Origin: Candidatus Cloacimonetes bacterium 4572_55
GTDB lineage: Bacteria > 4572-55
Direction of reading: 5' to 3'
Assembly (NCBI GenBank): GCA_002084765.1
Contig: NBMB01000061.1
Span: 1-30,968, forward strand
DNA length: 30,968 bases
In this document: positions 20,504-30,800 of the stretch, in pieces
How positions within the stretch are numbered: position 1 is the stretch's first letter
Layout: the number at the start of each line of letters is the position of its first letter
Program-made: the position numbers and the translations under genes
The notes under the pieces: generated by a model
Seen by the model: the letters and a program-made list of their open reading frames with translations, nothing else
Databases searched by the model: none
What the model was told of the DNA's origin: nothing

Positions 20504-22681
20504 ATGAGTCGCCTACCTGATTTTACAAACATGGATTTTTCACCGACGGTTTCCGCTGTGACCAAAGAGGCGTGGCGGCAGTCGGTCACAAAGGAAAATG
20601 GACGGGATCCAGAAGCGATGATCTGGAAAACAATGGAGAAAATTCCGGTTAAACCACTCTATACAAAAGCAGATTTAGAAGGGATGGAGCATCTGGATTT
20701 TGTCTCCGGCATTGCGCCCTTCTTACGCGGTCCTTATGCCACCATGTATGCGATGCGCCCCTGGACAGTGCGCCAATACGCTGGATTTTCTACAGCGGAA
20801 GAGAGCAACGCGTTTTATCGTCGCAACCTATCCGCTGGACAGCGCGGACTCTCCATTGCCTTTGATCTGGCGACGCATCGCGGCTATGATTCCGATCACC
20901 CACGAGTTGCCGGCGATGTAGGCAAGGCGGGCGTGGCTGTCGATTCCATTCTGGACATGAACATTTTGTTCGACGGGATCCCGTTAGACAAGATGTCGGT
21001 GTCTATGACCATGAACGGCGCGGTCTTGCCGGTGATGGCGTTCTACATTCTGGCAGCCGAGGAGCAGGGCGTCAAGCCGGAGCAGTTGATCGGCACGATC
21101 CAGAACGATATTCTCAAAGAATATATGGTGCGCAATACCTATATCTATCCGCCGAAACACTCGATGCGCATTATCGGCGACATTTTTTCCTTCACCTCTC
21201 AGCACATGCCTAAGTTCAACAGTATCAGCATCTCCGGCTACCATATGCAGGAAGCGGGCGCGTCTGCGGATCTGGAGCTCGCGTACACGCTTGCCAACGG
21301 ATTGGAGTATGTTCGCACTGGTTTGAACGCTGGTATCGACATTGATAACTTTGCCCCGCGCCTCTCCTTTTTCTGGGGAATCGGATTGAATTATTTTATG
21401 GAGATCGCCAAAATGCGAGCGGGACGCATGTTGTGGTCCAAGATCATCAAGCAATTCAATCCAAAGAATCTGAAATCGTTGGCATTGCGCACGCATTCCC
21501 AAAATTCCGGATGGAGTCTGACGGAACAAGACCCGTTTAATAATGTTGCCCGCACCTGCGTAGAGGCAATGGCTGCCGCGTTGGGTCACACACAGTCCCT
21601 GCATACCAACTCATTGGACGAGGCAATCGCGCTGCCCACGGATTTCTCCGCCCGTATCGCTCGCAACACCCAGCTCTATCTCCAAAGCGAGACTGGAATA
21701 TGTCGGACAGTCGATCCCTGGGGCGGCTCCTATTATATGGAGACATTGACCCATGAGCTGATGCAGCGAGCTTGGACTCATATCCAAGAGATCAACGACC
21801 TCGGCGGGATGGCAAAGGCGATTGAGACGGGTTTGCCAAAAATGCGTATCGAAGAGGCGGCTGCCAGACGTCAGGCGCAGATTGATTCGGGAAAAGAGTC
21901 GATCATCGGCGTGAATAAATACCGGCTACCTTATGAAGAGCCGATCGAAATCCTCGATGTGGACAATACCGCCGCGCGTGAGGCGCAACTGAGTCGGCTG
22001 GCGCGCCTAAAAGCTGATCGAGACGAGACCAGGGTACAAGCCGCGTTGCACGCGATCACCCGATCCGCTGAAAGTGGAGAGGGAAATCTGTTGGCACTGA
22101 GTCTCAACGCGGCTCGCGTTCGGGCTTCTCTGGGCGAAATCTCGGATGCAATGGAGAAAATATTTGGTCGGCACGAGGCGGTGATCCGTTCGATATCCGG
22201 CGTGTACACCCGAGAATTCGGCGAGGAGGAAAATGTGATACATACGCGTCGACTTGTGGATGAGTTCGAGGAATTTGAGGGACGTCGCCCCCGTATCCTG
22301 GTCGCCAAGATGGGACAGGATGGACATGACCGAGGGGCAAAGGTGATCGCCACTGCTTTCGCGGACCTCGGCTTTGACGTGGATATCGGACCCCTGTTCC
22401 AAACTCCTGAGGAGACCGCGCGTCAGGCTGTCGAAAATGATGTGCATGTCGTGGGCATGAGTTCGCTCGCGGCAGGACATAAGACCCTGCTGCCACAGTT
22501 GATCGAGGAGCTGAGAAAACAGGGTCGGGAAGATATCATGGTCGTTGTCGGAGGCGTGATTCCCGCGCAAGATTATGATTTTCTTACGAGTCACGGAGCC
22601 TCCGCTGTGTTTGGACCTGGAACCGTGATCCCAGATGCGGCTCAGAAAATTCTGGAGGAGTTGAAAGAGCGATTATTTTAA
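20504..22681 (+). CDS. mutB: Methylmalonyl-CoA mutase large (alpha, catalytic) subunit
   Basis: The 725-aa cytoplasmic protein is a typical catalytic subunit. The substrate-binding barrel (about 40-560) carries [22 protein letters not shown] (here as [11 protein letters not shown], 86-96) and the [17 protein letters not shown] stretch near 119-135. The C-terminal B12 domain (about 595-725) contains DGHDRG with the cobalt-ligand H608, and later SSLAAGH and GGVIP motifs. It converts methylmalonyl-CoA to succinyl-CoA reversibly using adenosylcobalamin, as a heterodimer with the gene before it. GAGGAG lies before the ATG. No MeaB chaperone or epimerase gene is in the window. The sequence is full length, with no sign of damage. 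Confidence 0.96.
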   Translation: MSRLPDFTNMDFSPTVSAVTKEAWRQSVTKENGRDPEAMIWKTMEKIPVKPLYTKADLEGMEHLDFVSGIAPFLRGPYATMYAMRPWTVRQYAGFSTAEESNAFYRRNLSAGQRGLSIAFDLATHRGYDSDHPRVAGDVGKAGVAVDSILDMNILFDGIPLDKMSVSMTMNGAVLPVMAFYILAAEEQGVKPEQLIGTIQNDILKEYMVRNTYIYPPKHSMRIIGDIFSFTSQHMPKFNSISISGYHMQEAGASADLELAYTLANGLEYVRTGLNAGIDIDNFAPRLSFFWGIGLNYFMEIAKMRAGRMLWSKIIKQFNPKNLKSLALRTHSQNSGWSLTEQDPFNNVARTCVEAMAAALGHTQSLHTNSLDEAIALPTDFSARIARNTQLYLQSETGICRTVDPWGGSYYMETLTHELMQRAWTHIQEINDLGGMAKAIETGLPKMRIEEAAARRQAQIDSGKESIIGVNKYRLPYEEPIEILDVDNTAAREAQLSRLARLKADRDETRVQAALHAITRSAESGEGNLLALSLNAARVRASLGEISDAMEKIFGRHEAVIRSISGVYTREFGEEENVIHTRRLVDEFEEFEGRRPRILVAKMGQDGHDRGAKVIATAFADLGFDVDIGPLFQTPEETARQAVENDVHVVGMSSLAAGHKTLLPQLIEELRKQGREDIMVVVGGVIPAQDYDFLTSHGASAVFGPGTVIPDAAQKILEELKERLF

Positions 22682-22765
22682 TAACTTATATAACGTAGAT
22701 AACTAATTTAAAAACTCATTCTATGTGACTTACGCATGCGTCATGACCATAATAAATGCGAATTG

Positions 22766-23986
22766 CTATGGTTGGGGACTGGACAAATCCCATGCTTGAC
22801 GGAGGTATGGGTCGAACTCGACGGAAAAGAGTTTGCCGTTGATCAGATAACCCCGTTTGATCATTTGATCCGAGGTGTAGTTCTGCTGAATCGAGCCGTC
22901 TTTGATCAACTGATAAAGCATCTCCCTCTCCTCAGCGCTGAACCCCCGCTCGGTGATGTAACGGAAATGATCCGAAGTTCTGTCTTGGAATGTGGAGCGC
23001 ACCCGATCCCTGTCCACCTTACCGTAATGGGAGAGCTGATCAAAATATTCCCAACATGCCATTTGGAGAAAATGGGGGAAATGCCCGCCCAGATCGATCA
23101 GCTCCTGGCGATACGGAAAAAGATCGATCCTATCGCCAGCCAATGCCAACAGCTCGTCGATTTCCGGATCCGTGAAGGGATACATACGGATCGTATTGAA
23201 AATATTGAAAAAAGGCGAGCTGATGTCCTGATCTTTTCTCAGAGTGGGCAGATCGATCAGTTTTGTTCGGGAAGCGACAATATAGACGATATTCATCGCG
23301 GGATCATTTCCATAAGAACGAAGCAAATCAAAGAAATATTTGTCAAAATCCTTTTTGGTCAATTGGTCAAATTCATCAATAACGATAATCAACTTTCGGG
23401 ACGCGGTTATGTCGTATAACAGCTCCTCGATATCGTCCTCATCGAAATTGTCCATCCGACCAATCCGCACCTGTTTGTCGATCTTACGGGTCACCCTTTT
23501 GACAAAATCCTTTATGTCTCTGATACGTTGCCCATCAAGTTTGACCAAAATCCGGTCTTCCTCCGACTTCTCCTGACAGAATTGGTTCAACAGAGTCGTC
23601 TTACCAATTGCTCGATCCCCACGGATCGCCACATGCTGTCCCGTATCGACCAGGTTCCGTATTTTCCTCAGCTCTTTTTTTCGGATCACATAGTTTCCAA
23701 TCAGACCCCCGCCGACCCGGTAGGGGTTCCTTTCGTGCAGGGGCTGATTCGGCTGGATAATCCCGCTCTCCAACAACTCTATTTCCTGCTCCAAACGCTC
23801 GATATCCCGTTCCGCATGGTCACGCTCCTCCTCGACATCCTGCAACTGTTTCTCGAACTTAAAACGGATAGAAGGATCTGTTTCGATCGCGTGTGCATTG
23901 CGAATCCGACGAATTCGTTCGCTGATATATTCATAATTGCTTTCAAGGCTATTTAATTCTTTTCGTCTAAAAGCTATATTTAACAT
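22766..23986 (-). CDS. Soluble STAND/AAA-type P-loop ATPase with N-terminal coiled coil
   Basis: In this 406-aa protein residues 1-78 form a highly charged coiled coil (ELNSLESNYEYISERIRR, then a long Glu/Arg heptad region to 74). The ATPase domain (about 90-320) has Walker A GDRAIGKT (123-130) and Walker B LIIVIDEFDQ (199-208, D204 and E205). It also has a GGHFPHF stretch like the GxP motif of STAND ATPases, and a winged-helix-like C-terminus. Related coiled-coil ATPases are found in signalling or defence STAND proteins; no effector domain is visible, so the function is unknown. GAGGGGG precedes the ATG. It lies 118 bases after a larger ATPase of the same class on the same strand, so both are probably in one operon. 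Confidence 0.75.
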   Translation of the reverse strand: MLNIAFRRKELNSLESNYEYISERIRRIRNAHAIETDPSIRFKFEKQLQDVEEERDHAERDIERLEQEIELLESGIIQPNQPLHERNPYRVGGGLIGNYVIRKKELRKIRNLVDTGQHVAIRGDRAIGKTTLLNQFCQEKSEEDRILVKLDGQRIRDIKDFVKRVTRKIDKQVRIGRMDNFDEDDIEELLYDITASRKLIIVIDEFDQLTKKDFDKYFFDLLRSYGNDPAMNIVYIVASRTKLIDLPTLRKDQDISSPFFNIFNTIRMYPFTDPEIDELLALAGDRIDLFPYRQELIDLGGHFPHFLQMACWEYFDQLSHYGKVDRDRVRSTFQDRTSDHFRYITERGFSAEEREMLYQLIKDGSIQQNYTSDQMIKRGYLINGKLFSVEFDPYLRQAWDLSSPQP

Positions 23987-24006
23987 ATTTCCCCCTCTTT
24001 CTTATA

Positions 24007-24104
24007 TTTGTCCGCAGATTACGCAGATTTGTCCGCAGATTACGCAGATTTGTCCGCAGATTACGCAGATTTGTCCGCAGATTACGCAGATTTGTCCGCA
24101 GATT
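24007..24104. repeat. 21-bp tandem array, four units plus a partial fifth
   Basis: A 21-base unit (TTTGTCCGCAGATTACGC followed by AGA) repeats at 24007, 24028, 24049 and 24070, with a partial unit at 24091. Read on the minus strand it is the TCTGCGTAATCTGCGGA core of the dispersed element. The period equals two helical turns. It fills the gap between the two ATPase genes and ends at the stop codon of the upstream one. Confidence 0.95.
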
Positions 24105-27100
24105 TTATAATTCGTTTTGTACCGTCGTATAACGAAACGCGTCGAGCTGCGACGGGATCGGAATTGCGCCTCCGCCATTCATTTTTGGCAGGTGATGTTT
24201 CAGCCAAATTTGCATCAAGGAGGCTCTAAATCTATAAGTCCCCTTGCGTTTATCGATCCGAATTAAATCTCGTTTTTCCAATTTTTCAATCACTCCTCTA
24301 AGCTTAGCGTCGGACAAGTCCAGGACATTTTTGGACTTTACTATCTCAAAATTTGGATATTCTCCGGTGGTCTCGTCAATGCTTTCGTAAATCGTTCGGA
24401 TGACCGCCCGTTCTCCCTGAGAAGCGGTCTCATACCAATAGCGCAGAATCCCCTCGTCGTCGTCTTTGATAATCTGCTCGGCGATCTCTTTTACGTCGTC
24501 ATAAGCGACCGTGGCTCTCTGATAGTCGTTGAGGCGCGAGACAATCTCTCGGCAGATCTTCTGAATAAAATAAGGATGACCCGCGGTAACCCGCCACATC
24601 TCTTCGAGAGAATTTTCGCTGTATAGCACATCTTTTTTGACTGGATACGTCACGAGCCTATCTGAATTTTCCCGACTGAGCAGACCGATTTTCTGGAAAA
24701 GCCCAATATTAAAGAACGTGCTTTGATACGTCTGCGCCTGTTCTCTGAGTTTATAAGTCCCGGCAATAATGAATCCAATCCCTGAATGTTGAATTAGACT
24801 GCGCATATAGTCCATAATTTCATAATAACTTGATTCAAATTTTCCTAATAAATCAAATTCATCTAATATAATAATCACAGGTTGATTTATAAGCACTTTC
24901 ACGTCTGTCAGATATTCTTCAAAGGTCATTCTCCAATCTTCGGAAAAATTAGATTTTGTCGGCAGATGTGGTTTTTCCTTTCCCTGCCTTTTTAGAGAGA
25001 GACGTATCTTTCGGGCGAATCGATAAAATAAAACATCGACTGTCGCACCTTTTCCGTTGGCAATCCCCTGAATGTCGATGAAAATCCAGCACAACTCATC
25101 GGGAAATACCTCCTGCATGACCCGATACAGCGCGGACGTTTTGCCCATACGACGCTCGCCGTATAAGATCAGCACATTTTCCTGCCCATCGCCGCGGAGC
25201 TTGTCCTTGATAAATTTGATCACATCCTTTCGCCCCACAAACAGACTGTCGGAGCTGACCGGCTTTCCGGCAATGTAGGGATTTGAAATCTCCTTTTCCC
25301 ATTTTTTTCTTCCGACAAATTGAATGATTTTTTCCATCAAAACCTTGCGATTTATTTTTTCATTATCGTCATAGACCACGTATGAATGCAGGGAGATATC
25401 GCCCACATGTTTTGGCACAATCGTGACGGTCATGGTCTTTTGGTCGCCCGACTCGATAAAGGCTTCAGACCGGCTGATGTCCACCACCTGGAAATTGTCT
25501 CCTTCTGCGGATATTGGCTCCAAATGGACATTGCGGGCAATTCCCTCGCCGCTGTTTTCTATGATCACGGTGATGGTCAGGAGCTTGATGTCGGTTACGG
25601 TTTTTGGCGTGTAGTCGATCACCGTTAAGTGAGCAACGTTGATGATGCGGCTGATTGCCTGATCAATAATCTTGAGCCAATTTTCATTGATTGCCTGAAA
25701 GATTTCTGAAAAAATCGGATAAGAGAATGTCCAATTTTTGGTGATTCGGTTCCGGATTTGATACAAAAAATCTCGCTTGGAAGTGAGTTTCAGATTCTCT
25801 CGCAACAAACTGTTGATATCAACCTGAACCTGATAAAAGAATAGTAAGATGGGAAAAATCTCCTGAAAAACGGGCTTCTGATTCTGAAAAGAGTTCATGG
25901 TGCGCTCCATATTGAGGTTATAATATCGATAAAATTCTTCAATGCTGTTGTAGATCAGATATTGGCGCATCGTGACAAAAATGAAGCGAACCTCTTCATG
26001 ATGGGTATATGTTTGGCATTTGTTAAATATTTGAACTGCGGCATTAATTTTATCAATCCATGACATACGATAAAAGTCTGTCTCTGTAGAGAAGTCTCGG
26101 CGTCCTCTTTCCGTCGCGGAATCGAGGAAATCAGAGAGAGAGATTAAGCGGTTGCCCTTTTTTCGGATCATACGACGCCTTTTTTTCCAGACCATATTGA
26201 CGTCCTCCCCGTTGGCCATAAGATAGTATGCCCATGCCACTTCACTGCGGATTGCCAGACTCTCAAGCGTCTCTTCGTCGTCTTTGACCAGCAGATAATG
26301 GGCGTATTTGTGGCTGGTTTCCGGATTATCAATGATCAACTCCGCAGCGCGGTGCCCTCGTCCATATTGGAATGTGCGGTTGATCACAAAATCAATATTT
26401 TCCAACCCATTTTCAATATTGTCATACGTGGCACACAGCTCGACCAAATAATCTGACAATTTTGGAAGAGGGAAAATCGTCATCTGGTTAAAAGTCATCG
26501 GTGTGTCTTGACCATACCAAGGAATTTCATGTTGCAAAGTTTGTTCTTGTTTTCGTTTTTTTAATAAATCGTATGAAAAAATCATATAAAGACTTTCAAA
26601 TGGATAAAGTGGCAAATTGTTGAAGAAAATCGGGATCAAAAGAAAGGCATAAGATAAAATGCGCACATTCTGCCCGTTTTCCGATATCAAAAAGGATTCT
26701 CCAAAAAATAGTACGAACGCCACCCCAAACCATAGCCAAAGAAAATGGCGCTTTCTCCCAAATGTCTCGATGTCTATGGGAAAATAGTTGTCCCGAGGCG
26801 GCTCGATATCTATGGAGGAGCCGTTTTTCCGAAACATTTCGACAAATCCCGTGGCGCCGCCGCCCAAAAAACCAATGAGGTTGGAAATGACATAAATCCA
26901 GGAATAGGTGTTTCCCCCACTTTTATCGCCGATAATCCCTCCGGCAAGATAGGGAAATAAAAGTAAGGAGAGGCTGACCCAAATCATTGATAGCGTGGCA
27001 ATCATGTTCCCGTTAAAGTGCTTTATTTTTGTGAGTAGGGGAATGATCCCCCAGAAAAATGCAATGAGAATTATCGCCCAAGTAGGCGGCGTTTGGGGAA

Positions 27101-27590
27101 AAATAATACCGATATTCACAATACCTGTGATAAGCGATAGCGATAACGCGGCCGCGCCCGCGCCTGGAGGTAGATAAGGACCGAATATCGAGCCCGCGCC
27201 GGCAAACGCGCCCGCGCCTACGAACGCGCCTGCGCCCGCGCCCGCGCCTGCAACTGCGACTGCCGAGGAAAATTCTTTTGATAATCCAAAAGTATGGGAT
27301 ACCAAAAATGTGATCAAAAATGTGAGTGAGACCGCGACTGCCCCAGACCCAGCAAAGGAAAATGAAAATGCCACGGCAAATCCAAAAGCAAAGGAGTTGG
27401 TGATATCCTTGGTAGTCATATAAATCGCTAAACCCGTGATAAATCCCCAAAATAATGCGGATATCGCTACGTCGTAATCGGTGATCTGCTTCCGCTTGGT
27501 TACCTTGTCGTGCAGCGTGAACGGCTTCAGATAAAAGTAATAGGGCAGAAAGATAATGTTGCCAATTCTTCGCCTATAGCAGACTTTCAT
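24105..27590 (-). CDS. Membrane-anchored STAND-type ATPase with CARDB-like domain
   Basis: The 1161-aa protein has several parts. Residues 40-335 contain about eight to nine hydrophobic helices, with a Gly/Ala-rich stretch at 110-150. Residues 360-650 are a helical cytoplasmic region of unknown type. Residues about 655-740 look like a CARDB/immunoglobulin-like beta domain (LLTITVIIENSGEGIARNV). Residues about 770-1135 form a STAND/ORC-like ATPase: an FVGRKDVIKFI box, Walker A GERRMGKTS (811-819), Walker B VIIILDEFD (905-913), TAGHPYF (1002-1008) and a C-terminal winged helix. Such proteins are used as nucleotide-dependent switches, sometimes in phage defence or signalling; this one is not assigned. 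AAGGACTTAGGA precedes the ATG. It is the first gene of an operon with the 406-aa ATPase. Confidence 0.75.
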   Translation of the reverse strand: MKVCYRRRIGNIIFLPYYFYLKPFTLHDKVTKRKQITDYDVAISALFWGFITGLAIYMTTKDITNSFAFGFAVAFSFSFAGSGAVAVSLTFLITFLVSHTFGLSKEFSSAVAVAGAGAGAGAFVGAGAFAGAGSIFGPYLPPGAGAAALSLSLITGIVNIGIIFPQTPPTWAIILIAFFWGIIPLLTKIKHFNGNMIATLSMIWVSLSLLLFPYLAGGIIGDKSGGNTYSWIYVISNLIGFLGGGATGFVEMFRKNGSSIDIEPPRDNYFPIDIETFGRKRHFLWLWFGVAFVLFFGESFLISENGQNVRILSYAFLLIPIFFNNLPLYPFESLYMIFSYDLLKKRKQEQTLQHEIPWYGQDTPMTFNQMTIFPLPKLSDYLVELCATYDNIENGLENIDFVINRTFQYGRGHRAAELIIDNPETSHKYAHYLLVKDDEETLESLAIRSEVAWAYYLMANGEDVNMVWKKRRRMIRKKGNRLISLSDFLDSATERGRRDFSTETDFYRMSWIDKINAAVQIFNKCQTYTHHEEVRFIFVTMRQYLIYNSIEEFYRYYNLNMERTMNSFQNQKPVFQEIFPILLFFYQVQVDINSLLRENLKLTSKRDFLYQIRNRITKNWTFSYPIFSEIFQAINENWLKIIDQAISRIINVAHLTVIDYTPKTVTDIKLLTITVIIENSGEGIARNVHLEPISAEGDNFQVVDISRSEAFIESGDQKTMTVTIVPKHVGDISLHSYVVYDDNEKINRKVLMEKIIQFVGRKKWEKEISNPYIAGKPVSSDSLFVGRKDVIKFIKDKLRGDGQENVLILYGERRMGKTSALYRVMQEVFPDELCWIFIDIQGIANGKGATVDVLFYRFARKIRLSLKRQGKEKPHLPTKSNFSEDWRMTFEEYLTDVKVLINQPVIIILDEFDLLGKFESSYYEIMDYMRSLIQHSGIGFIIAGTYKLREQAQTYQSTFFNIGLFQKIGLLSRENSDRLVTYPVKKDVLYSENSLEEMWRVTAGHPYFIQKICREIVSRLNDYQRATVAYDDVKEIAEQIIKDDDEGILRYWYETASQGERAVIRTIYESIDETTGEYPNFEIVKSKNVLDLSDAKLRGVIEKLEKRDLIRIDKRKGTYRFRASLMQIWLKHHLPKMNGGGAIPIPSQLDAFRYTTVQNEL

Positions 27591-27763
27591 AATCCTAAGT
27601 CCTTGTGTATTTGGTGTGGGTCATCAATGCGAAACAGACATAAGACCCGCATAGATAGCGAATGTTCATGTGTGTCATATATAGCGCAAAACTCTGCGCT
27701 TTTCTATACCTCATACAAAAATCTCATAGAAACGCCATACAACTATAATAGAAATGTCCATAC

Positions 27764-27806
27764 TTGTCAATATCCAGTTGACAATCGGCTATCGATTGCT
27801 TATGTT
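27764..27806 (+). promoter_or_regulatory. Promoter with overlapping inverted repeat for the repeat-protein gene
   Basis: TTGACA (27778-27783), 17 bases, then TATGTT (27801-27806) is a plausible -35/-10 pair. The inverted repeat TTGTCAA-tatccag-TTGACAA (27764-27784) overlaps the -35 box, so it could be an operator. The predicted start lies about 60 bases before the ATG at 27874. Confidence 0.45.
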
Positions 27807-27873
27807 GCGATGTAGTTGCTATAAATGTTTTATCGTCTGTTCTGTAAATATCTACGAAAATGGGAGGTTGGCT

Positions 27874-30800
27874 ATGGTGAGTTTAATGGGTACACGTTTT
27901 TTTTCGTTCACACGTCGCGCGCTGAATGGAGTGCTTTTTGCTTTTTTGTTCCTGCTTTTTAGTAGTGGGGTGAGTTGGGGAGCTTTTAGTGAAAATTTTG
28001 ATTCTTGGGCAGATGGCTCCTATGGCACGACAACTGATTATGATCATACGGGTGTTGGGCAGTGGCAAACGTACAATTCAATGTGTAACTCGCAAAATGC
28101 TCGCTCCGGGAATGCAATCAGATTTAATGATGACAGCGGTCAAAATGAATACCTGCGTTATCAAGGCTTAGATGGAAATGGTAAAGATAGCGGCATCGGA
28201 ACTATTTCTTTCTACTATTGCCATTGGGATGCTGATGGTAGTTCTGTTCAGTTTCAAGTTCAATATAATCAGAGTGGAGGCGGTTGGACTAACGTAGGGA
28301 GTGTTGTGACTGTTACAAGTACAACTTATGCCCAGTTTTCTGAAAATGTTGACCTTAGCGGTGACGATATTTTGGTTCAGGTCATTTCCATTGCAGATGC
28401 TGAGAGGTTGCTCATTGATGACTTTAACATAACCGATTTTGTAGCCAGCAGTACCTGTCAATCCGCCGGCACAGGAGATTGGAACACCGCCGGGACATGG
28501 GCCACTTGCGGCGGCACATTTCCCCAAGCCGGCGACAATGTTCAGATTCAAACCGGTCATACTGTTACATTTAACGGCGATCCTATTACCGGACTTGGCA
28601 CAGTCACTGTTGACGCCGGCGGCACTCTGGCTACCGGCGGTGCTAGCAGAGATTTACAAGGGAATTCATTAACTGTGAACGGAACTTTCCGGATCGATCA
28701 AGGCGGTTGGGCCAGTAACGGCACGTTTGATTACAACGCAACCGGGACATTGGAGTTTGCCAATACGAGCGGTTCCTATGGATTCAATAACGCAGATGCA
28801 TATTGGCCCTCGGGTGCTACTGCTCCCCAGAATGTCAATGTATCCGGCAGCGGACTGACTATGAACGCAGCAAGAACCGTTGCGGGTATATTTGAAACCA
28901 GTTCCACCGTGACCACAGCCAATAATCTCACGGCAAATGGCACATTGAGATTGAATAGCGGGGGTTCGCTGGATAGTGCTCCGACTTATGGTGCTGCATC
29001 GCTTCTGCACTATAACACTGGCGGGATTTATGGTCGCAGCAACGAATGGGACGCAAACGATCCCCATCATGTGCAGCTCTCGAACACTACCACCCTCAAC
29101 TATCCGAACGGCTCCACGGCTGCCCGGACCATGACAGGAAATCTGACCATCGACGCCAATTCTGCATTACACATGAATTATGGCACCCCCAGCTTAAGCA
29201 ACCCGCTCACTGTCGGCGGAAATGTACTTCTTAACGGCACTCTGACTCTCGGCGACGCTGCAGGCGGCGATCTTAATCTCAGCGGCGATTGGACATTTAA
29301 TACCGGCGCAACATTCACCCACAACAGCCGATCCGTGAATTTTGTCGGCACAACGGCTCAGGCAATCGGTGGGACGGGGGATACTACGTTTGGCTATGTT
29401 ACCTTCAATAACGCCAATGGCGTGACTGCCCCTGCCGGTATAATAGGTGTGCAAAACAATTTCACAAATACCAACGGGTTCACGCACAATAACGGCACGG
29501 TCACCTTCACCGGAACCAGCGCGCAAACTGTCTCCGGCACAGTGATCTTCAATAATGTGTCCCAGGCCAGTGCCGGCGGCGTCAACTATGGTGCCAGTTC
29601 GACAGTCAACGGGACGCTAACCCTGAACGCCGGTAGCTCTGTGACAACCAATGCCCCAACCTATGGCGCATCTTCCACGTTGATTTATAACACCGGCACT
29701 TCTTTTACGGTCGGCGCTGAGTGGTTTGCCGCAGCATCGGGTCAGGGTGTGCCCCAAAATGTTCAGGTGAATTCCGGAACCACTATCCTGTTTGGGGCCG
29801 CGAATCGTGTTGCCAGTGGGTCATTAACAATTGATGGTGTTCTAACTGCACCGGGAACCGGTAATACCCTGAGTATTGCCGGCGATCTGACCAATACCGG
29901 CACATTTACGCACAATGACGGCAGCATTATTTTGAACGGGACAGATCAGACTATAACAGGCTCTTTTACCTTTTATGATCTGACCAAAACCGTCGCTGCC
30001 GCCGCGACATTGACCTTTCCAGCAAGCGCGACGCAAACCATTGCGAACGCACTCACATTGCAGGGCGCGTCCGGGCAACTGCTTTCCCTGCGCAGCTCGA
30101 CACCCGGCACTCAATGGGATATCAACCCCCAGGGTACGCGCACCATCGGGTTCTTGGATGTGCAGGATTCTAAAAATACGAATGCTACTGATATTGATGC
30201 CACCGGATCTGGCTTTGTGGATTCTGGAAATAATATCAAGTGGAAATTTTATAGCTGGATCATCAATGAAATCCTTGCCGATCCTGATGCAACAAATGGC
30301 GACGCCAATGGCGACGGTTCTTCTAGTACAACGCAAGATGAATTTGTTGAGATAATAAACAACACCGGCGGCGATGTGGATATCTCCGGTTGGACATTAT
30401 CAGACGTCGCTCAGACACGTCACACATTTCCGGGAGGAACGACAATAACAGACCAATGCGCTATCGTTATTTTCGGAGGCGGGACCCCAACCGGCGTTTT
30501 TGGTAATGCGACTGTGCAAACTGCTAGCACAAATTCATTGGGTTTTAATAATGGGGGCGATACCGTTACTCTTAGCAATGGTGGAACAGTCCAATCAGTA
30601 TATACCTATGGCAGTGAAGGCGGGAACAATCAATCCCTCACTCGGAATCCTGATATAACCGGCTCTTTTTCTCCGCATTCTACGGCAACCGGATCAGGTG
30701 GGGCACTTTTTTCACCTGGCACATTGATAGATGGTTCATCCATTTGTTCTTTAACTCCTAATATTGCAATAAGCTCATCCGGACCCACAGCCGGCAATGT

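Noticed and set aside
22736-23419. 227-residue plus-strand ORF opposite the soluble ATPase
   Set aside because: It is the antisense shadow of a gene with clear Walker motifs.
24007-24104. CRISPR-like array
   Set aside because: The units are 21 bp and directly adjacent, with no spacers and no cas genes nearby.
24008-24229. ORF reading SADYADL repeats on the plus strand
   Set aside because: It arises because the 21-bp unit is a multiple of three; it has no ribosome-binding site and runs antisense into the end of the ATPase gene.
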